A program made the position numbers and the translations under genes. A stretch of 64,000 bases of DNA from Gonatopus flavifemur (lineage: Eukaryota; Arthropoda; Insecta; Hymenoptera; Dryinidae): assembly GCA_018340375.1 (NCBI GenBank), contig JAFFJZ010000001.1:39486001-39550000 (forward strand), in the 5' to 3' direction. Of this stretch, positions 22,682 to 35,447 are shown piece by piece (the stretch's first letter is position 1; every line of letters starts with the position of its first letter). The notes under the pieces were generated by a model. It searched no databases. It worked only from the letters and a program-made list of their open reading frames with translations, and was not told where the DNA came from.

Positions 22682-23519
22682 CCCTGGTAAAAATAGAAGC
22701 GGGGAGGAAGAGTAATCGAAACGTTAATGAAAGGTATACGGAGCTTGAATGAGAGGGATACAAAGAGTGGGTGAAGAGGAAATTGAAGCCAAAGAAGCAT
22801 ATCCCAGACAGCACCGAAAATTCTCGGAACATTTTAGAAACTTGTTTCTGGTTTCCTAGATTTGATTCTGAAAACATCATATCCTGGATGTTTTAAAAAC
22901 GTTTTTTTTAATGCATCCTGCTAGATTTTGAAAACATTATTTTCATGTTCTTGAAATATTTTTGGAACATTCCAATAATTGAAAGAAATAAGGGAAACAT
23001 TTATGCGACGTTTTTAAATCATGTTCGGTAAAATGTTTCCATAACCTCCCTCGAAAACGTAAATAAAACTTCCTAGGACATTTTCACGTTTCCAAAACAT
23101 ACATGTAACGTTTTTAAAATATCCTGGGACGTTTTTTGCATGTTTCGTATATTACCAACCATGTTTTGTGAATGTTCTCAAAACGTTTCAGTGCTGTCTG
23201 GGATGAAATTCATGAAACCTAAATAAAAAAATTCCACCCCATAAGGAGCATCGAACCAATGACGTTCACCAAGATAATTACAAATATTATTTGAAGTCAG
23301 AATAGGTATAATTCGCACACGCTTAATGTAACTTACTATTACTTCACATAAAGCGTGTGTGAAACGGGATCGAGAGCTTATGAAGCGTATATGGAACGTA
23401 TGATTCCATCACTTTTCAGCAAGCGGGCATTACACGCTTCAGGAAGAGAGAATTGAAACACTTTTCACTTCGTATGCGCTTCCTTCCCGCTTCGTGTATA
23501 CGCTTCATTTTCACCAGGA
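22682..23519. mobile_element. 838-bp element with AAGCG words, CCCTGGTAAAAAT ends
   Basis: The left end CCCTGGTAAAAATAGAAGCGGG and the complement of the right end, TCCTGGTGAAAATGAAGCG, are inverted. GAAGCGTATA-like words recur toward the right end (AAAGCGTGTG, TGAAGCGTATA, CACGCTTC, CCCGCTTCG). It is interrupted by the element at 22803-23202. The termini resemble the CCCTAGTAGAAAT family. Confidence 0.65.
22803..23202. mobile_element. 400-bp element, CCCAGACAGCAC ends, nested
   Basis: The ends CCCAGACAGCAC and GTGCTGTCTGGG are 12-bp perfect inverted repeats flanked by AT on both sides. The interior is built of repeated ACGTTTTTAAA / GAACATTTT words in both orientations. Related termini occur at 34087, 52922, 58017 and 63155. 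Confidence 0.82.
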
Positions 23520-23682
23520 TAGGGCTATTATTGCAGCGTTTATTGTTAATCGGGTAAATGAAAGAAAATATGACCTAACATGATAATTTCTGTGAACATG
23601 TATACCTCGTCTTCTGATGATATGATTATAATGAAATTCGCAGAGGATTTTTTTAACGTAGTTCACGAAATGTACGTTTCTA

Positions 23683-24272
23683 CACGGAGAAAAATGCAAG
23701 TCGAGAACATAGTCATCTTTGATAGAAAATCTCAGCATATTTTTTGAAATCTGAGAGTCTTTCTTGAATTCGTAATGAAGATATTCACATTCTTGTGGAA
23801 TTTTTTTCGAAAATCAATGAGAAATTATCAATACCTCACAAAAAATAGAAAAAAATTTCATGCGTGACTTTTGGAAAGTTCAAATTTTTGTCTATTTTTT
23901 GTCAAGTATTGATGAAAAATTCCACAAAAGTGTTAACCGTTTTATCTTTATTACAAATTTGAGAAAAACTCTCAGATTTTTAGAAATATGCTGAGATTTT
24001 CTATCAAAAATTGAGGTAAGAGACCCTATACCCGGTCAGAGACTAGGACCCGATCATTTCCTTTATTACATGGATTTACGAAGTAATTAAGCTAGAAGTC
24101 TGAAATACAATGTTCATTTTCGATCCATTAATTACAAAAACTGCTTTAATTGGAGAGTTTTTGCACAGCAAGATCACAAAGACCTAGAATGTAAGGATTG
24201 ATCGGGTATACGTTCACTGATCGGATATAGGCTCTCACCTTACAATGTTCTCGACTTGCATTGTTTCCCGTG
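23683..24272. mobile_element. CACGGAGAAAAATGCAAGTCG MITE with an insert
   Basis: The ends are about 30-bp inverted repeats, from CACGGAGAAAAATGCAAGTC to the complement on the right with CATTGTTTCCCGTG, flanked by TA on both sides. Internal arms TTGATAGAAAATCTCAGCAT and the complement continue the palindrome. The insert 24015-24239 lies near the right end, between the arm and the terminal 30 bp. Confidence 0.82.
24015..24239. mobile_element. 225-bp nested element, GGTRAGAG ends
   Basis: The left end GGTAAGAGACCCTATACCCGG and the complement of the right end, GGTGAGAGCCTATATCCGATC, are inverted. The word GACCCGATCA / TGATCGGGTATA follows inside each end. The flanks are TTGA and TTAC. This recalls the TTGA/TTAA flanks and GGTA start of element C (12264-12919), so both may use a TTAA-like target. 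Confidence 0.65.
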
Positions 24273-24274
24273 TA

Positions 24275-27200
24275 CGCCTGCATTGCGTGCATGAACTCTT
24301 TGATTTCCATTCAGTTGAAAACAATGCGTTGATGTTACTTTACCGCATTGCTTCACTTTACCATGAAACTTTTTTGGGATGGAGAGGCAAATTCTTGTGC
24401 GTACCGTATTTGGATGAATGGTGTGTACACCTCGTGCGGATTGGAGTTGGCTCCACTCAGGCAATTACTCCCAAGCTCATTTAAAAATCACCAACTTTCC
24501 ACCCTCATCGACCAGTTCCTCATCCTCAAACTCTGACTTGTGTTTTGGTATGGAAAAATTCCAATTTAGACACAAAAGAATCTATTAACTCCCCATAAGA
24601 TTATTGTTAAGCTATCCTTTACCGAAGAAAAGTTTTCGATTCTTGAATTCCATAGTGATAAGACAATGGATGAAATATATCATCAATCAGGAAATAAATT
24701 GATCCACGATATGAGAACATGAAGGTATTCAATTATTAACGGGTACCACGATTTACATCTATGTAAATGAGGTCGAAATAAATTCAAAGCCATTGAATTA
24801 TTCGGAAACAATCTTCAATATAAAATTATTCGCCATTATTTACCACACGTTTGCTTCTATACGACTTTCTACACTTGAAAGTATTTCAATATTGAGAAAC
24901 TCCCCCAAGAGCACACAACAAACCTTCTAGGTTAAATTCACGTCAATTGTACATAAATTTACGTTCATGGCACGTCCAAGGACCTTCGAATGTCTGGACG
25001 TTGAATAGACCTCCATTGAACGTTCCTTGAACATTAATATTCTCTTGGAGTCTTAAGAACAGAGATCGATATCCCATTTCTAATGGATCTAATCAACCCG
25101 GTTCTGTTCATCAAACTTTCAAGTCATGATATATTCAAAAGCATGGTAGAATATATTATCCTGTTTCGTTTGTTCTAGACTGATCAATTAATATTTATGA
25201 AAATTGACTAATTCCATCACATCAGATCGTCGAAGTATTGCATACACTAAATTCTATCTATTCACTTCTGTTCCCCTTGAAAATGTGTCACACATTTGAA
25301 CGGTGGAAATGCGTTTGAAAAACGACTGATACAATCACAAAGAGACAAACGTGGATTCTGAACGCTGTAATAACGATTTTTTTTTGTTTTTAATCAAAGA
25401 TAAAACGAACGATTTTTTGAAAAAACGATACCCACAGGGAAAATATTGAAAACGATCTCATGTTTTGTAAATAGGAAGAGTTTCATGCAGGAATCATCAA
25501 ATGGAGATAAAAACATCGAAAACTTGGAATTAATGAAATTTGTGATCACATGTTTCTAAAGAATCGAGAATCAAGTGATTAATCATCAACGAGAATGTGC
25601 TCTTCGGAAAGAGCTAATCAAATTTCTCCTTTGATGATTTAAGAACTCGTGATCCTTTGTTTCACAGATTTGATTTTTCCTGATCACTTCGCAGATGTGT
25701 GAAATATCAATGTATATACGGATACGTATACAAATGCGACGAGTTGGTGTTGAATTTACAGCTGAAAGCCTGTTCCCTCGAGCTTTGTTCATCCCCATCA
25801 GTTTTTGTGGTGTTAAATTATTACAGCGTTGGAAAACACACAGGTCGTTCATATTCGTTTTATATATTGGACCACGAACAACGTGCATTTGAACAACCGA
25901 AAATTTTCGAGTATGAAGAACGTCGCCACTCGCAATACTGAGTAATGAAATATTAGCCGTTAACTAAGCTAGTCGAAAGCGTAGTTACACAGGATAAAAC
26001 CAGAATGTTGTGGTCCAAGTTCCACAGTAATTGACTTTTCACTTGCAAAGAAAAAAAGGAAATGCGGGAGTGTTTAATGCATTGGGAGATCGATTGGAAA
26101 CGTGCGATAACGAAGCATTTATTTGTGGTTGAATTTGACGCGCGTATGTACGTGGAAAAAAATACATCAGTCTCGTGGTAAATTTTATATACTTCGATGT
26201 ACGATTATTTCTTCCTTCTTCGGAAGTTAGTGAATTTCGTATATATCACCGTGATGAAACTTTCCACTCAAAATCATAGAACGCTCTATTGTTTTCTCAT
26301 TATAGGTTCCATTCGAAACTCCGCTTCAGATCTCACAAAGTTTGTAATAACTTGGAGAATTCATTGTGTCAACAATGAACGACCGCCGTCCTCATAGAAA
26401 GGTTCAAGACTTAAAGCTGTAAGATGGTCACTATCTCTCTGTGGGATATCGTGCAATACCATTGCTGCTCCTCTGCAGCTTTGACTTAAATCCCTGCGAT
26501 TACCTGCTTCAAGGAATTCTATAGGATATAACCTGAAGCAGAGAATCGTACAATTCGTGGTAGCTTAAAGAATTTATTGTGTCCCCTGTCGCGTGGTTAT
26601 TATGGACGAAACGTACATTATACTCCATAATAATGTCTCTTAAAAGATGTATATCAATTGTGGTTGGCCTGACACTGAAATACAATCCTTCAGTTATATT
26701 CGATTAATAAAGAATTGATCCAGTTAATTATCGATCTCCTATGAATGACTCGACTCCCGTCATAGATTTTAGTTTTCAAATCCATTCGTCACACTCCGAT
26801 GAATGAACAAGAGAATTAATCTTGTTAAAGGGAACACTACACGCTGAGTCGAGATCAATGAGTTCAAAAACGATGATCAAAAGGTTCACGATGAAAGGAA
26901 GAGATCATACGAGAAAAAAATATGTAGCACAAAGAAATACCAGAATGCGATAATCTCAGGACATCACTGTTTTTATTCACCGCTGCATAACCGAATTGGC
27001 ACTTTCGATCCAATTACATTTTGTGCCAAGCGATTCCGGAATTAGTACGTAACGTGAGGGAGAGGATCCATTTGGAATGAATAATGTCCAAAGTAAAGAG
27101 GATTATTTATGGCAATGATATAATAAAACGAGAAATGATCGCGATGGAAGCTTTTTACAAAGAACTCATTCGCGTATTCAATCCATCTAAAAGTCGGATT

Positions 27201-27939
27201 ATTATTATCACCATGTGAATATAAAATACACATGTGACGAAAGTCAACTGAGTGACATTTCAATGCTCTTTCATCGTTTCTGATAGAGTTCTGCTCGCGG
27301 ATATCGTAAGGAACGGAACTAGAAATGATATCCGATTTCGTATTAGGAAACTTGCTCCGTAAGTGATAAAATATGGTCAGATACGAGGTTGTATCCGTTT
27401 CGTTTGTATGCAAAGGCAGTCGGGTTTGATATGTGCAACGCATTCCGTTTCAAACGGGCATATCTGCACCACCTACTGCTGCATAATGGAATATTATTTG
27501 ACTGCGGGGACATGGACCGAGGTCAATAGCTGTACAGGGACCGATAACTGTAGAGTTTTATCTGTTTGTCTTTTGCATGGGTAATTGCTGGTATGAAATA
27601 TACGTATTTTATGTACTTCGAATACGGTTTAATATTAACCTCCACCGGAAATATATTCTTTACTGTTCATTTTTCTGGAAAAAGAGAATTTTATTTATCG
27701 CGCACCTCTTTTCTTCATGAAGAGGAGGTATTTCATTCTCTTATTTCATTCTATTCTCACCTGTCGAATTCGTAATCTTCTTGTTGTATATTCCCGAATG
27801 CACAATGCTTCGAAATTACCTTTGTCGACGAAAGAATGTATGGAATTCGTACGGAACAATCACAGTGATATCAATATGATTTCTGGGTGTTTTACTTCAA
27901 AAAGCGGACAGCAACCGGATAACATCGATCATTCGATGG
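24275..27939. other. Gene-poor stretch, nothing recognised
   Basis: About 3.7 kb with no delimitable repeats. Frames at 24245-24536, 25586-25941 and 27042-27443 overlap on both strands and show no motif or splice context. Confidence 0.45.
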
Positions 27940-28074
27940 AAATAAATTTCCCATAAATTCAATTGAAAATTTCAGACTTTATGGGATTCTGACCGCCATT
28001 TCACAGTGAATTTCCGTGCAAGTGCGAAAGTATAAATGTATAGGAATTTTCCCATAGAACCTTTTTACAGCATG
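27940..28074. mobile_element. Truncated relative of the 18855 MITE
   Basis: The order AAATTTCCCATA, CTTTATGGGATT, CATTTCACAGT(A/G)AAT, TAGGAATTTTCC and TTTTTACAG matches the right two-thirds of 18855-19109. The terminal GTG is decayed and no left end is present. Confidence 0.6.
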
Positions 28075-28768
28075 TACAGTGGATTGCAGTTGGATGAATA
28101 AAAAAATTAATAAAAACAATTGAATTTTTTAATTGATAAAAATAAAAAAAACAGGTAAAAGAACATCCGTATACATGAGTATTGATTCGCACAATACAAT
28201 GTGTGTACTCTCTTGTACGTACGAAAGTTTTGATAAAAATTCAAGTTGTATCCATAAACAATTTGTAAGTACTCCACTCGTACACATTTCCAAACCGAAT
28301 GAGAAGTGAGACATGCAGATGGGATGCATGGCAAGTGACACACGTACAATAATTTATGCGTTAAAAACAGAAAAACGTAGGTTCGAGGATATTTTTCACT
28401 CTCGAGGCAAGCAATCGTTGGTTTAAAAACGTTTTCTCTCCTATCAGAATACGTAATAGCAGTGCGTAGTTTCGGGTAATCAGTATGTTTCGTGTAATCT
28501 CACAATTGATCACTTCCAATGAATGGATTGGAGTATTTACCACTTTCGAAATGCAATGATAAATAATTATTATTTATACGATTTGAATAATAATATGAGT
28601 CAATTTATGCGCTCTCGCGATAAATGTATTGTCGATTAATTTTCATTTTAATTATCATTATTTAATTTAATTAACATTTGTAAATGGAAGCGATTCTCCA
28701 TGTTTATCAAAAGCCTTTTAAGACTCCTCTGAAGAATGATATTGATTAGAACATGCAATATGCAGCGA
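28075..28768. other. No recognisable gene
   Basis: AT-rich, short frames only. It includes ATTATTTATACG-type low-complexity patches near 28560-28680. Confidence 0.45.
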
Positions 28769-28770
28769 TA

Positions 28771-29056
28771 CACGGAAATACCGGGTCTGTTAATATTTAG
28801 AAAAATGACTGTCAATTCAGGGAAAACGAGGATCGCTGAAAAATATTCATAGAGAGTCTACTAAAAATTGGTAGTCGATGTATTAACGCAGCGAAAAATA
28901 CCAATAAAACTATCAACTGTTAATATTTTGACTAGAAATTTTTGGTAGATTCACTACGAATATTTTTCAGCGATCCCCTTTTTCCCTGAATTGACAGTCA
29001 TTCTTCTAAACGTTGATGAATTCTTTCTGAATATTAGTAGACCCGGTCTTTCCGTG
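28771..29056. mobile_element. 286-bp palindromic MITE, CACGGAAATACCGGGTC ends
   Basis: The ends CACGGAAATACCGGGTCT and AGACCCGGTCTTTCCGTG are inverted, and TA flanks both sides. The arms continue through AAAAATGACTGTCAATTC and GCTGAAAAATATTC. A second copy at 50038-50495 carries an insert just inside its left end; this copy shows the empty site. Confidence 0.87.
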
Positions 29057-29058
29057 TA

Positions 29059-29955
29059 CGCTTCGAGGATGTGTAAAGTTCTCCTATGCACAATGATGAA
29101 TAAATTGAACATATTTTATGACTGTAATTGGAATGAGAATTGAAATTGATGGAGAAAATTATATAAAGCTCTAACGTGAGAGGTAAGCGCAACAGATAAT
29201 AAAGGGTGAGTGAAAATTGATTGGACTTCTTCAGTTTTACAAGAATCAAAAACTCCTATTCGTTTATAAATAGGCACATGCTTAATTTTATGTCGTTGCG
29301 AAGGAGGACTCTCAAAGTTCAATGAACAAGCGTGTGACCGACTCTCGACAGTGTATTTTACGACGATGCAAGGTTTCCGAAAGCGGATCATTTCTCCCTC
29401 GTTATCACGAAGGAATCTACGTCAATCTTCTACACAGCTCATGCGACACATTGACTTGGTATGAAGAGAACAACGTACACAATGGTCTGTTTTTCAGAGA
29501 TACATTACCAGCGAGCAAATTTCTTCTGTGGAGGGAAATTATATTTTACTCTTTAGGAGAAAGGGTTTATTTGAATATCAGACAGCCAAGAAATTTAGTA
29601 ACTTCAAATGAAAATACAGTTGACCAAATGAATTGTATTTGTTACAATTGAATCCTTTATCGATCATCAAGAGGGTTGGTTTATTCATATTCTAAACAAT
29701 TAGATTCCTTATTTCTGCCAACTGAAATTTAGCTGAGAAAATTGATAGATTTTAATTGCCACAGCTAGGCGACTTTCTCTAAATGTATTCAAAATTCGCA
29801 AGAACGATAAATTGTTATCAAATACTTAGGTAGCATACGCTCGAAAGACCAAGAAACTGTGAAGATTTTGGCGATTGAAGAAGAGTTAAGAACTTCTGGA
29901 GATATTTGTATACAAATTGTAAGAAAAGTATATAGAATCTATTGAAAAATCTAGA
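29059..29955. other. No recognisable gene
   Basis: The frame 29322-29651 (109 codons) has no recognised motif or splice sites. No repeats are delimitable. Confidence 0.45.
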
Positions 29956-29957
29956 TA

Positions 29958-30270
29958 GGGTATCGTAAGCCCTAAAAATCATACGCCTGAGTTTCAGAAA
30001 CTCGGAAGGCTATATATGCCCGAATGTCCGTGAGCCCGGAGTTGCATAACCCCGAATAAAAAATTATGAATTTTAGTATAAATCAATTATTAGATACTTT
30101 CATACAATTGAAAAGTGGAATATGCTTCTGTTGATGGTTTATCGATGCTTTGAATCATATAAAAGGATCTGATAATCGATTTATACCAAAATTCATGATT
30201 TTTTATTCAGGATTATGCAATTCTGACTTACGGACATTCGGACGTATGATTTTTAGGGCTTACGATACTC
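29958..30270. mobile_element. 313-bp palindromic element, GGGTATCGTAAGCCC ends
   Basis: The left end GGGTATCGTAAGCCCTAAAA and the right end TTTTAGGGCTTACGATACTC are inverted, and TA flanks both sides (29956-29957 and 30271-30272). The arms continue through CATACG, CGAATGTCCG and AAAATTCATGA. The frame 30150-30347 lies partly within it and is not called. Confidence 0.8.
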
Positions 30271-30272
30271 TA

Positions 30273-33073
30273 CAAAAAATCCACCCTCCAGAAACAATTC
30301 ATAATTTCAAATCAATAACCCGTGGAGAAAAATTGTCAAAATTATAAATAATCCAATACAATTTATATATATTGATGAATTATATATTATTTTTTGAATT
30401 TTCCCATCAAGGAATTTCTTATTCTACCTCTTTTTCACAACATATAACTTCTCCTATTTCAGTTAACTTGACTCATATCATATCAAATAGTTAACATGAG
30501 CGCATTTTTTGTTACCAGAGCTTGATTAATTTCATTTTTTGACAAATTCCAGACTTTTCTATTCCACTCGGACAAGAAAATGGGGTCTTAATTCTGAGGA
30601 AGAAGAATCGATTTACAGAATACTCAATGTTTTAAGAAAAGAGTATTTTTACTTGAAAGTGTGAGTTCTAATCTCGAAAATGATATAATCAAGAAAAGTG
30701 AATTGAAATTGGATCACTCGAAACATAACTGGAAGAGAATATAATTCTACTGATTTTGTATACTGAAGATGACCATAGAATAATATTTGCCCAGTCGTAA
30801 TGAATATTCAATTTCATGCTTGTAATACAATATCTCGTGAGCAATGCGTCTCTAATGGAGAAACGTTCCTTTCTCAACAGAAAAACCATTTGGATAAAAG
30901 AATCACACGACTCCAGACTGACATTACCTTTCAATGAGTCCATATTCATCAGTTTTCAATAGGATTTTGTGACGGAAAATCAATATTCCACTCAGTTGTT
31001 CTTCGATTCGTTCCGTTATAAAATTATGTAACAAGCGTCTTCCCTATCTTCTTTTACATAAATTCACTTATTTATACAAATGAAGGAAACATCGTTACGA
31101 AACATTCCACAATTGAATCATGATTCGATGTCATAATGCAACTCAATTCATGGCATGAACAGTATTATTATCATACAATGACTAATTTCCTGACGTCTGG
31201 ATACCGTAAAAGTCTCATTGGATCTAATAGTATTTGTGAAACAGCTGCACGCGAAGTACTAAATACCACAGACAGCAGAAAGCTCTCCAAGATAACATTA
31301 TTAGTTCCATTCGAAGTCAATTTTCAGAGCACATATATTTGTCATTCAAAAGAAGATCCTATCTTGAAGAAATCTCACAGAGATCTGACGTAAGAGGTTT
31401 TTAGAATAAGTTGTCTGCTAGATCTCTTATAGAGGACAAAAATACAAATCTGATAGAGCTCTGATATCCACGCATTGGAACTCTTTTATGAGCCTTTATG
31501 TTATCTTTCGCATCCTCTTTTAGGATGTCCAACTCGCACCTATGAACTCTACAAGTGTTCTTTTGGATCTCACACGGCTGTCTGGTCACATTCCTTATCG
31601 TGTCTCCACTGAATAGAAAATTCACCACTATGTTATTTTTCATGACAAACAAACAAAACTATTCTGAAGATATTCAAAAAGTAGGAGATATCAACGCTTA
31701 TTCATTACTTTACAAAATTAAGAAAGAAATCCAATCAGATCCCCCATGGAATGGAGGTAGACCGCACTTACCGCATGTCATACTATTACCGAAAATTCTT
31801 ATTGTTTTCCCCTCCATAACTTCAGTGACCTATTTTTATTTTGATATCTCCATGGTCAGTACTTCGTATTTTAGGGTATTTTAATAATCAAATATTTGTT
31901 CATATCAGTCGATGATTCGAAGCTGTTCAATAAATATCTAATTTTCGTTCTGTAAAAATCTTTCTCAAAAAAAGTTGTCTGTTCTTTTTTGTACGATAGA
32001 GTCGAGTACAGAAATCAAAAGACTATCCCAAAGATACGTGAACTTTGATATTATAGGTTGAGAACGATATATGGTTTCCTTGAATAGCATTCTCATTCAC
32101 GAGAGAAAACATATTTGATTTTCCTTCGAAGATGGACAGTACAAGATAGATCATTCTTAAAGTATTCTATACATTTTGTGTCTTGACCTTCGGATAGTTG
32201 TCATATAATCTGAAAGGTCCTTTTTATCAAAGCTGTACATTCTTCGACAAGGCCGTATATCAAAAGAAAATAATTCTCAAGGAGCCTTGAATTGTGAATT
32301 GAAGAATATTTTGTTGTTTCCATATATCAGATGTACTGAAAGTTACTTGACTTCTCTTTTCCACGAAACCGTCTGATTAGTGTCATAACATTGTGATGAG
32401 AGACTTTGATAGGACATATGTCAAATTGTATAATCTTGATGAATTGTTGGTATTATTTTCAAATTCGTTCGTTGTTATTTGATGGAATTCACAAATGACA
32501 TTACATTGATGTGAAATTTGTTCATTAACTGATCAAGTTCTCAGATACACTGAGAGAATTAATCACTTTGACCGAAAACATATTCCCTCCTTACGAACAA
32601 ACTATTTCTTCAGAAACATGTATCTTGTCCTGATGAAATGAAACGATAGAAACCGATTGGAAGGGTAGAAAACCGCATGGAAAACGATTTTTTTTAATCC
32701 TTCCAATCGAGTTCCATCGTCCCTTTTTTCTATAGTTATTACAAGAAATTCTTCTTGAATTGAGCATATAATTTTTGAATTGAGGAAATCTTCTTTCGAA
32801 CCGAGAAAATTTCTATTAAACCTCAAACATGTTAGCTGTGATCAAAAATATGTATGAATCTTTTTCTATATCAGTGCTTATCCTTCTCAATTTAGCATAA
32901 TCGCTCAATTTATAAGTTCACTTCATGTACGCAGAGGGGAAAATCTTGTTGAAATGATGGCTTTTTTTCTATACAAAGTACTACATAGAATGTCAAATTC
33001 ACATAGCTGAATTGCGCACAAATCGAGGATCAGGTTCCATCCGGTTTAGCCCTGACTTTGAAAATCCAGCCAA
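30273..33073. other. Gene-poor stretch, nothing recognised
   Basis: About 2.8 kb of AT-rich DNA. A small inverted pair built on CCGATTGGAAGG lies at about 32652-32713. Frames up to 109 codons (31555-31884) carry no motif. Confidence 0.45.
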
Positions 33074-33539
33074 CCCTAGTAGAAATTAGGATTGGGAGTT
33101 GGATGGGCCCCAGTTAGTTTTCCCAGATATTAGGTCGGTTTCTAGCTAGTTTTGTGACGCACTTTCTAGCCTGTGCCCATCCTGATGCCCCAGAGAATTA
33201 GAAATGTGAAATCATGTGTTTTCTGTAAAATCACACCTATGCATAAGGTAACAATGTATTTTGATATGTAATCTCCAGTCAAGAACGTTGCTTTTGAATT
33301 TATTGCCATAAAATAATTCTGAGTGACAAATTGAAACGTTGGGGCTTCCTTTTATTCCTCTGACCGCGTTGATGGACTATCAATGTCACTGCACGATCAG
33401 TTGACGCATGAAAAATCTACATAAACCAACTGAATGTTAGGGTAAGGTTAGGCTGGAATGTGTTATCCAGTTGCCCCCATGTGGGTCCCATCTAGTACGT
33501 GGATGGTAAATGGGACGCCCAGACAAATTCCTACCAGGG
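33074..33539. mobile_element. 466-bp element, CCCTAGTAGAAAT-type ends, copy 2
   Basis: This is the inverted counterpart of 14631-15102, alignable along its full length by eye. It begins CCCTAGTAGAAATTAGGATTG and ends with the complement of CCCTGGTAGGAATTTGTCTGG. It is better preserved at the ends than copy 1. Confidence 0.82.
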
Positions 33540-34086
33540 TAATATCAGACAGAAATTAACTAGCCTTAGATTTGTGCAAAAATAGAAGTGAATTCGACAG
33601 AAACTCCTCCTCAGCGTATTATTTGAAATTGATATCACAATCCTGTACTACAGATCATATGTTCAAAGTGATTTATTTTGTTTTAACCAACTTTGTGATG
33701 GATATAACACGAATATCAGATAGCTGTTGAGCATGAAAATGTTGTCTTGCGTATTGTGGTGAACATGTAGTTTCAAAGGATTTCAGAATAACATCTTCCA
33801 GACATTTCATACTTTGAACAACATTTCGTAAGAGACTTGCTGTTGAAAAGGGATCTTTCCGGAAAATATCATCTTGCATCGTACGGAATTCCTATATATG
33901 TCTTATAAAAATCTTAGAATATTACCCCTCTTGAGACCGCGTAGCTTCTTTGAGTTACGGACTTCTTTCAACTTGAGCGCGGATTTAAAATTCTGTTTAT
34001 ACCATGAAATTCAAAATAACGTGATCTCATCGCAATTCATTGTTCCAACGAAATTTCCCTGTTCTCCTTTTTCGAAATATATACCC
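33540..34086. other. No recognisable gene
   Basis: AT-rich spacer, short frames only. Confidence 0.45.
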
Positions 34087-34342
34087 AGACAGCACAAATG
34101 ATCATTTTGAATTCATATAAACTTCTCAAAGAATTTTTGAACAATTCTGGTTATGTCAGTAAACATGAATTCAATAAACTCAAAATGAATACATATTGGA
34201 TGCTCGAATAGTTCGATTATATAATAGATTATAAATACTCTGAATTCATGAAATGAACTCTTCCTGAACAACTGAGTTGTTCATCGAGAATTCAAATTGA
34301 ATTCAGAGTATTAATAATGAATTCATGTTCACTGTCATAACG
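34087..34342. mobile_element. Probable CCCAGACAGCAC element with GAATTCAT repeats
   Basis: The left end CCCAGACAGCACAAATGATC matches the terminus of 22803-23202. The word GAATTCAT or CTGAATTCA recurs about eight times inside. The right end GTTCACTGTCATAACGGG is only weakly complementary, so the right boundary is tentative. Confidence 0.5.
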
Positions 34343-34656
34343 GGAGCTCTCTGAAGGGACCCTTGTGCTGTATGGGGAGGTTGCAGGTGTGGATTCCCTG
34401 ATGTTTTTACAATTCAATGTAACAGCTTTTGTCATCAGCACGCTGATATGGACCTATAACATCGATTTTCAACACTGTACACATACTTTGGTTCCATCCG
34501 AAGTACTTACATCATCCACTCATCTTGAATCATTGAATCGACTGTGAAAGGAATCTTAGGGGAAAAGTCTATCACTCAACAAGTTCTATCACTCAGAATT
34601 CGTAAAATGTACTAATGTCAAACGTTCATTGCTATTGAAACGAGTCGACATGTATG
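34343..34656. other. No recognisable gene
   Basis: Spacer with a 60-codon frame and no motif. Confidence 0.4.
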
Positions 34657-34658
34657 TA

Positions 34659-35174
34659 CACGGTAAAAACTAAAACTTATACTTCCATTCTGAAAATCAG
34701 CTGATTTTAAGATGCAACCAAAACTAGTCCTGATTTGATGAAAGTCAGCGCCGAAAACAAATTCCAACACAATGGAAAAGACTGAACCCAACCAGAAATC
34801 CACAGCAGGCGCAGTACTGCACCAGTACTTTCCAAGACTGGCAGAGGACTGACATTCGTCTGGGATGATAAGGCTTTTCCGTACTAGGGATTGAGTACTA
34901 ATACTATTATTCGCAATCAGTGCAGTGCCTGTGCTAGATCAGTACCTGGCCGGCATTGAGCTCTCTGTATTGGTTTATCAGTTACAGGCATAGTACTGCA
35001 TTTCCATGTATCCAGTACTGATCCCGTGTTGGCCAAGTGCTGAAGACCCAATACTGGCAATGTACTGCAATGCACCTGCTGTCAACATTGGCATTATTCC
35101 GATTTTTCTGATTGGGAATGTCAGTCACGTTTTGAAGTAAGATGCAAACACATTCAGTTGAACTTTTTACCGTG
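34659..35174. mobile_element. 516-bp element, CACGGTAAAAAC ends, CAGTACTG repeats
   Basis: The ends CACGGTAAAAACT and the complement of CACGGTAAAAAGTTC are inverted and flanked by TA on both sides. The interior contains about ten CAGTACTG / ACTGGCA / AGTACTG words. This is the same vocabulary as the unrelated-ended element at 20271-21547. It has no coding capacity. Confidence 0.82.
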
Positions 35175-35176
35175 TA

Positions 35177-35445
35177 GCCTACAACTAATTTATTCAATGC
35201 CAGATAATAGATGGTTTCAATGAAAAAAAAAATGTATTTGTTTGATCATGGAGAAAAAATTTGAGCAAATTTGGAATAAATTCATTTCCTCGTATACATT
35301 GAACTGAATTATTCGAAAAGAACGCCTCTGGGAGAATATTTGATATGATTTTGATCATAGCAGCAATAGCAGCTTTCGTTCGTTCTCTAATAGACATGGA
35401 AGCAATCACTGATATGTATGGTTCGTTATTTGATGAAGTATATTA
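35177..35445. other. No gene seen
   Basis: Short AT-rich spacer. Confidence 0.4.
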
Positions 35446-35447
35446 TA

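Noticed and set aside
23225..23270. GGTTCGATGCTCC on the minus strand as a Pol III B box
   Set aside because: No A box at the right distance and no tRNA-like fold. It lies inside the 22682-23519 element.
27597..27956. Overlapping plus-strand frames with a signal-like start
   Set aside because: Frames overlap each other and run into a MITE remnant. There is no donor or acceptor in phase.
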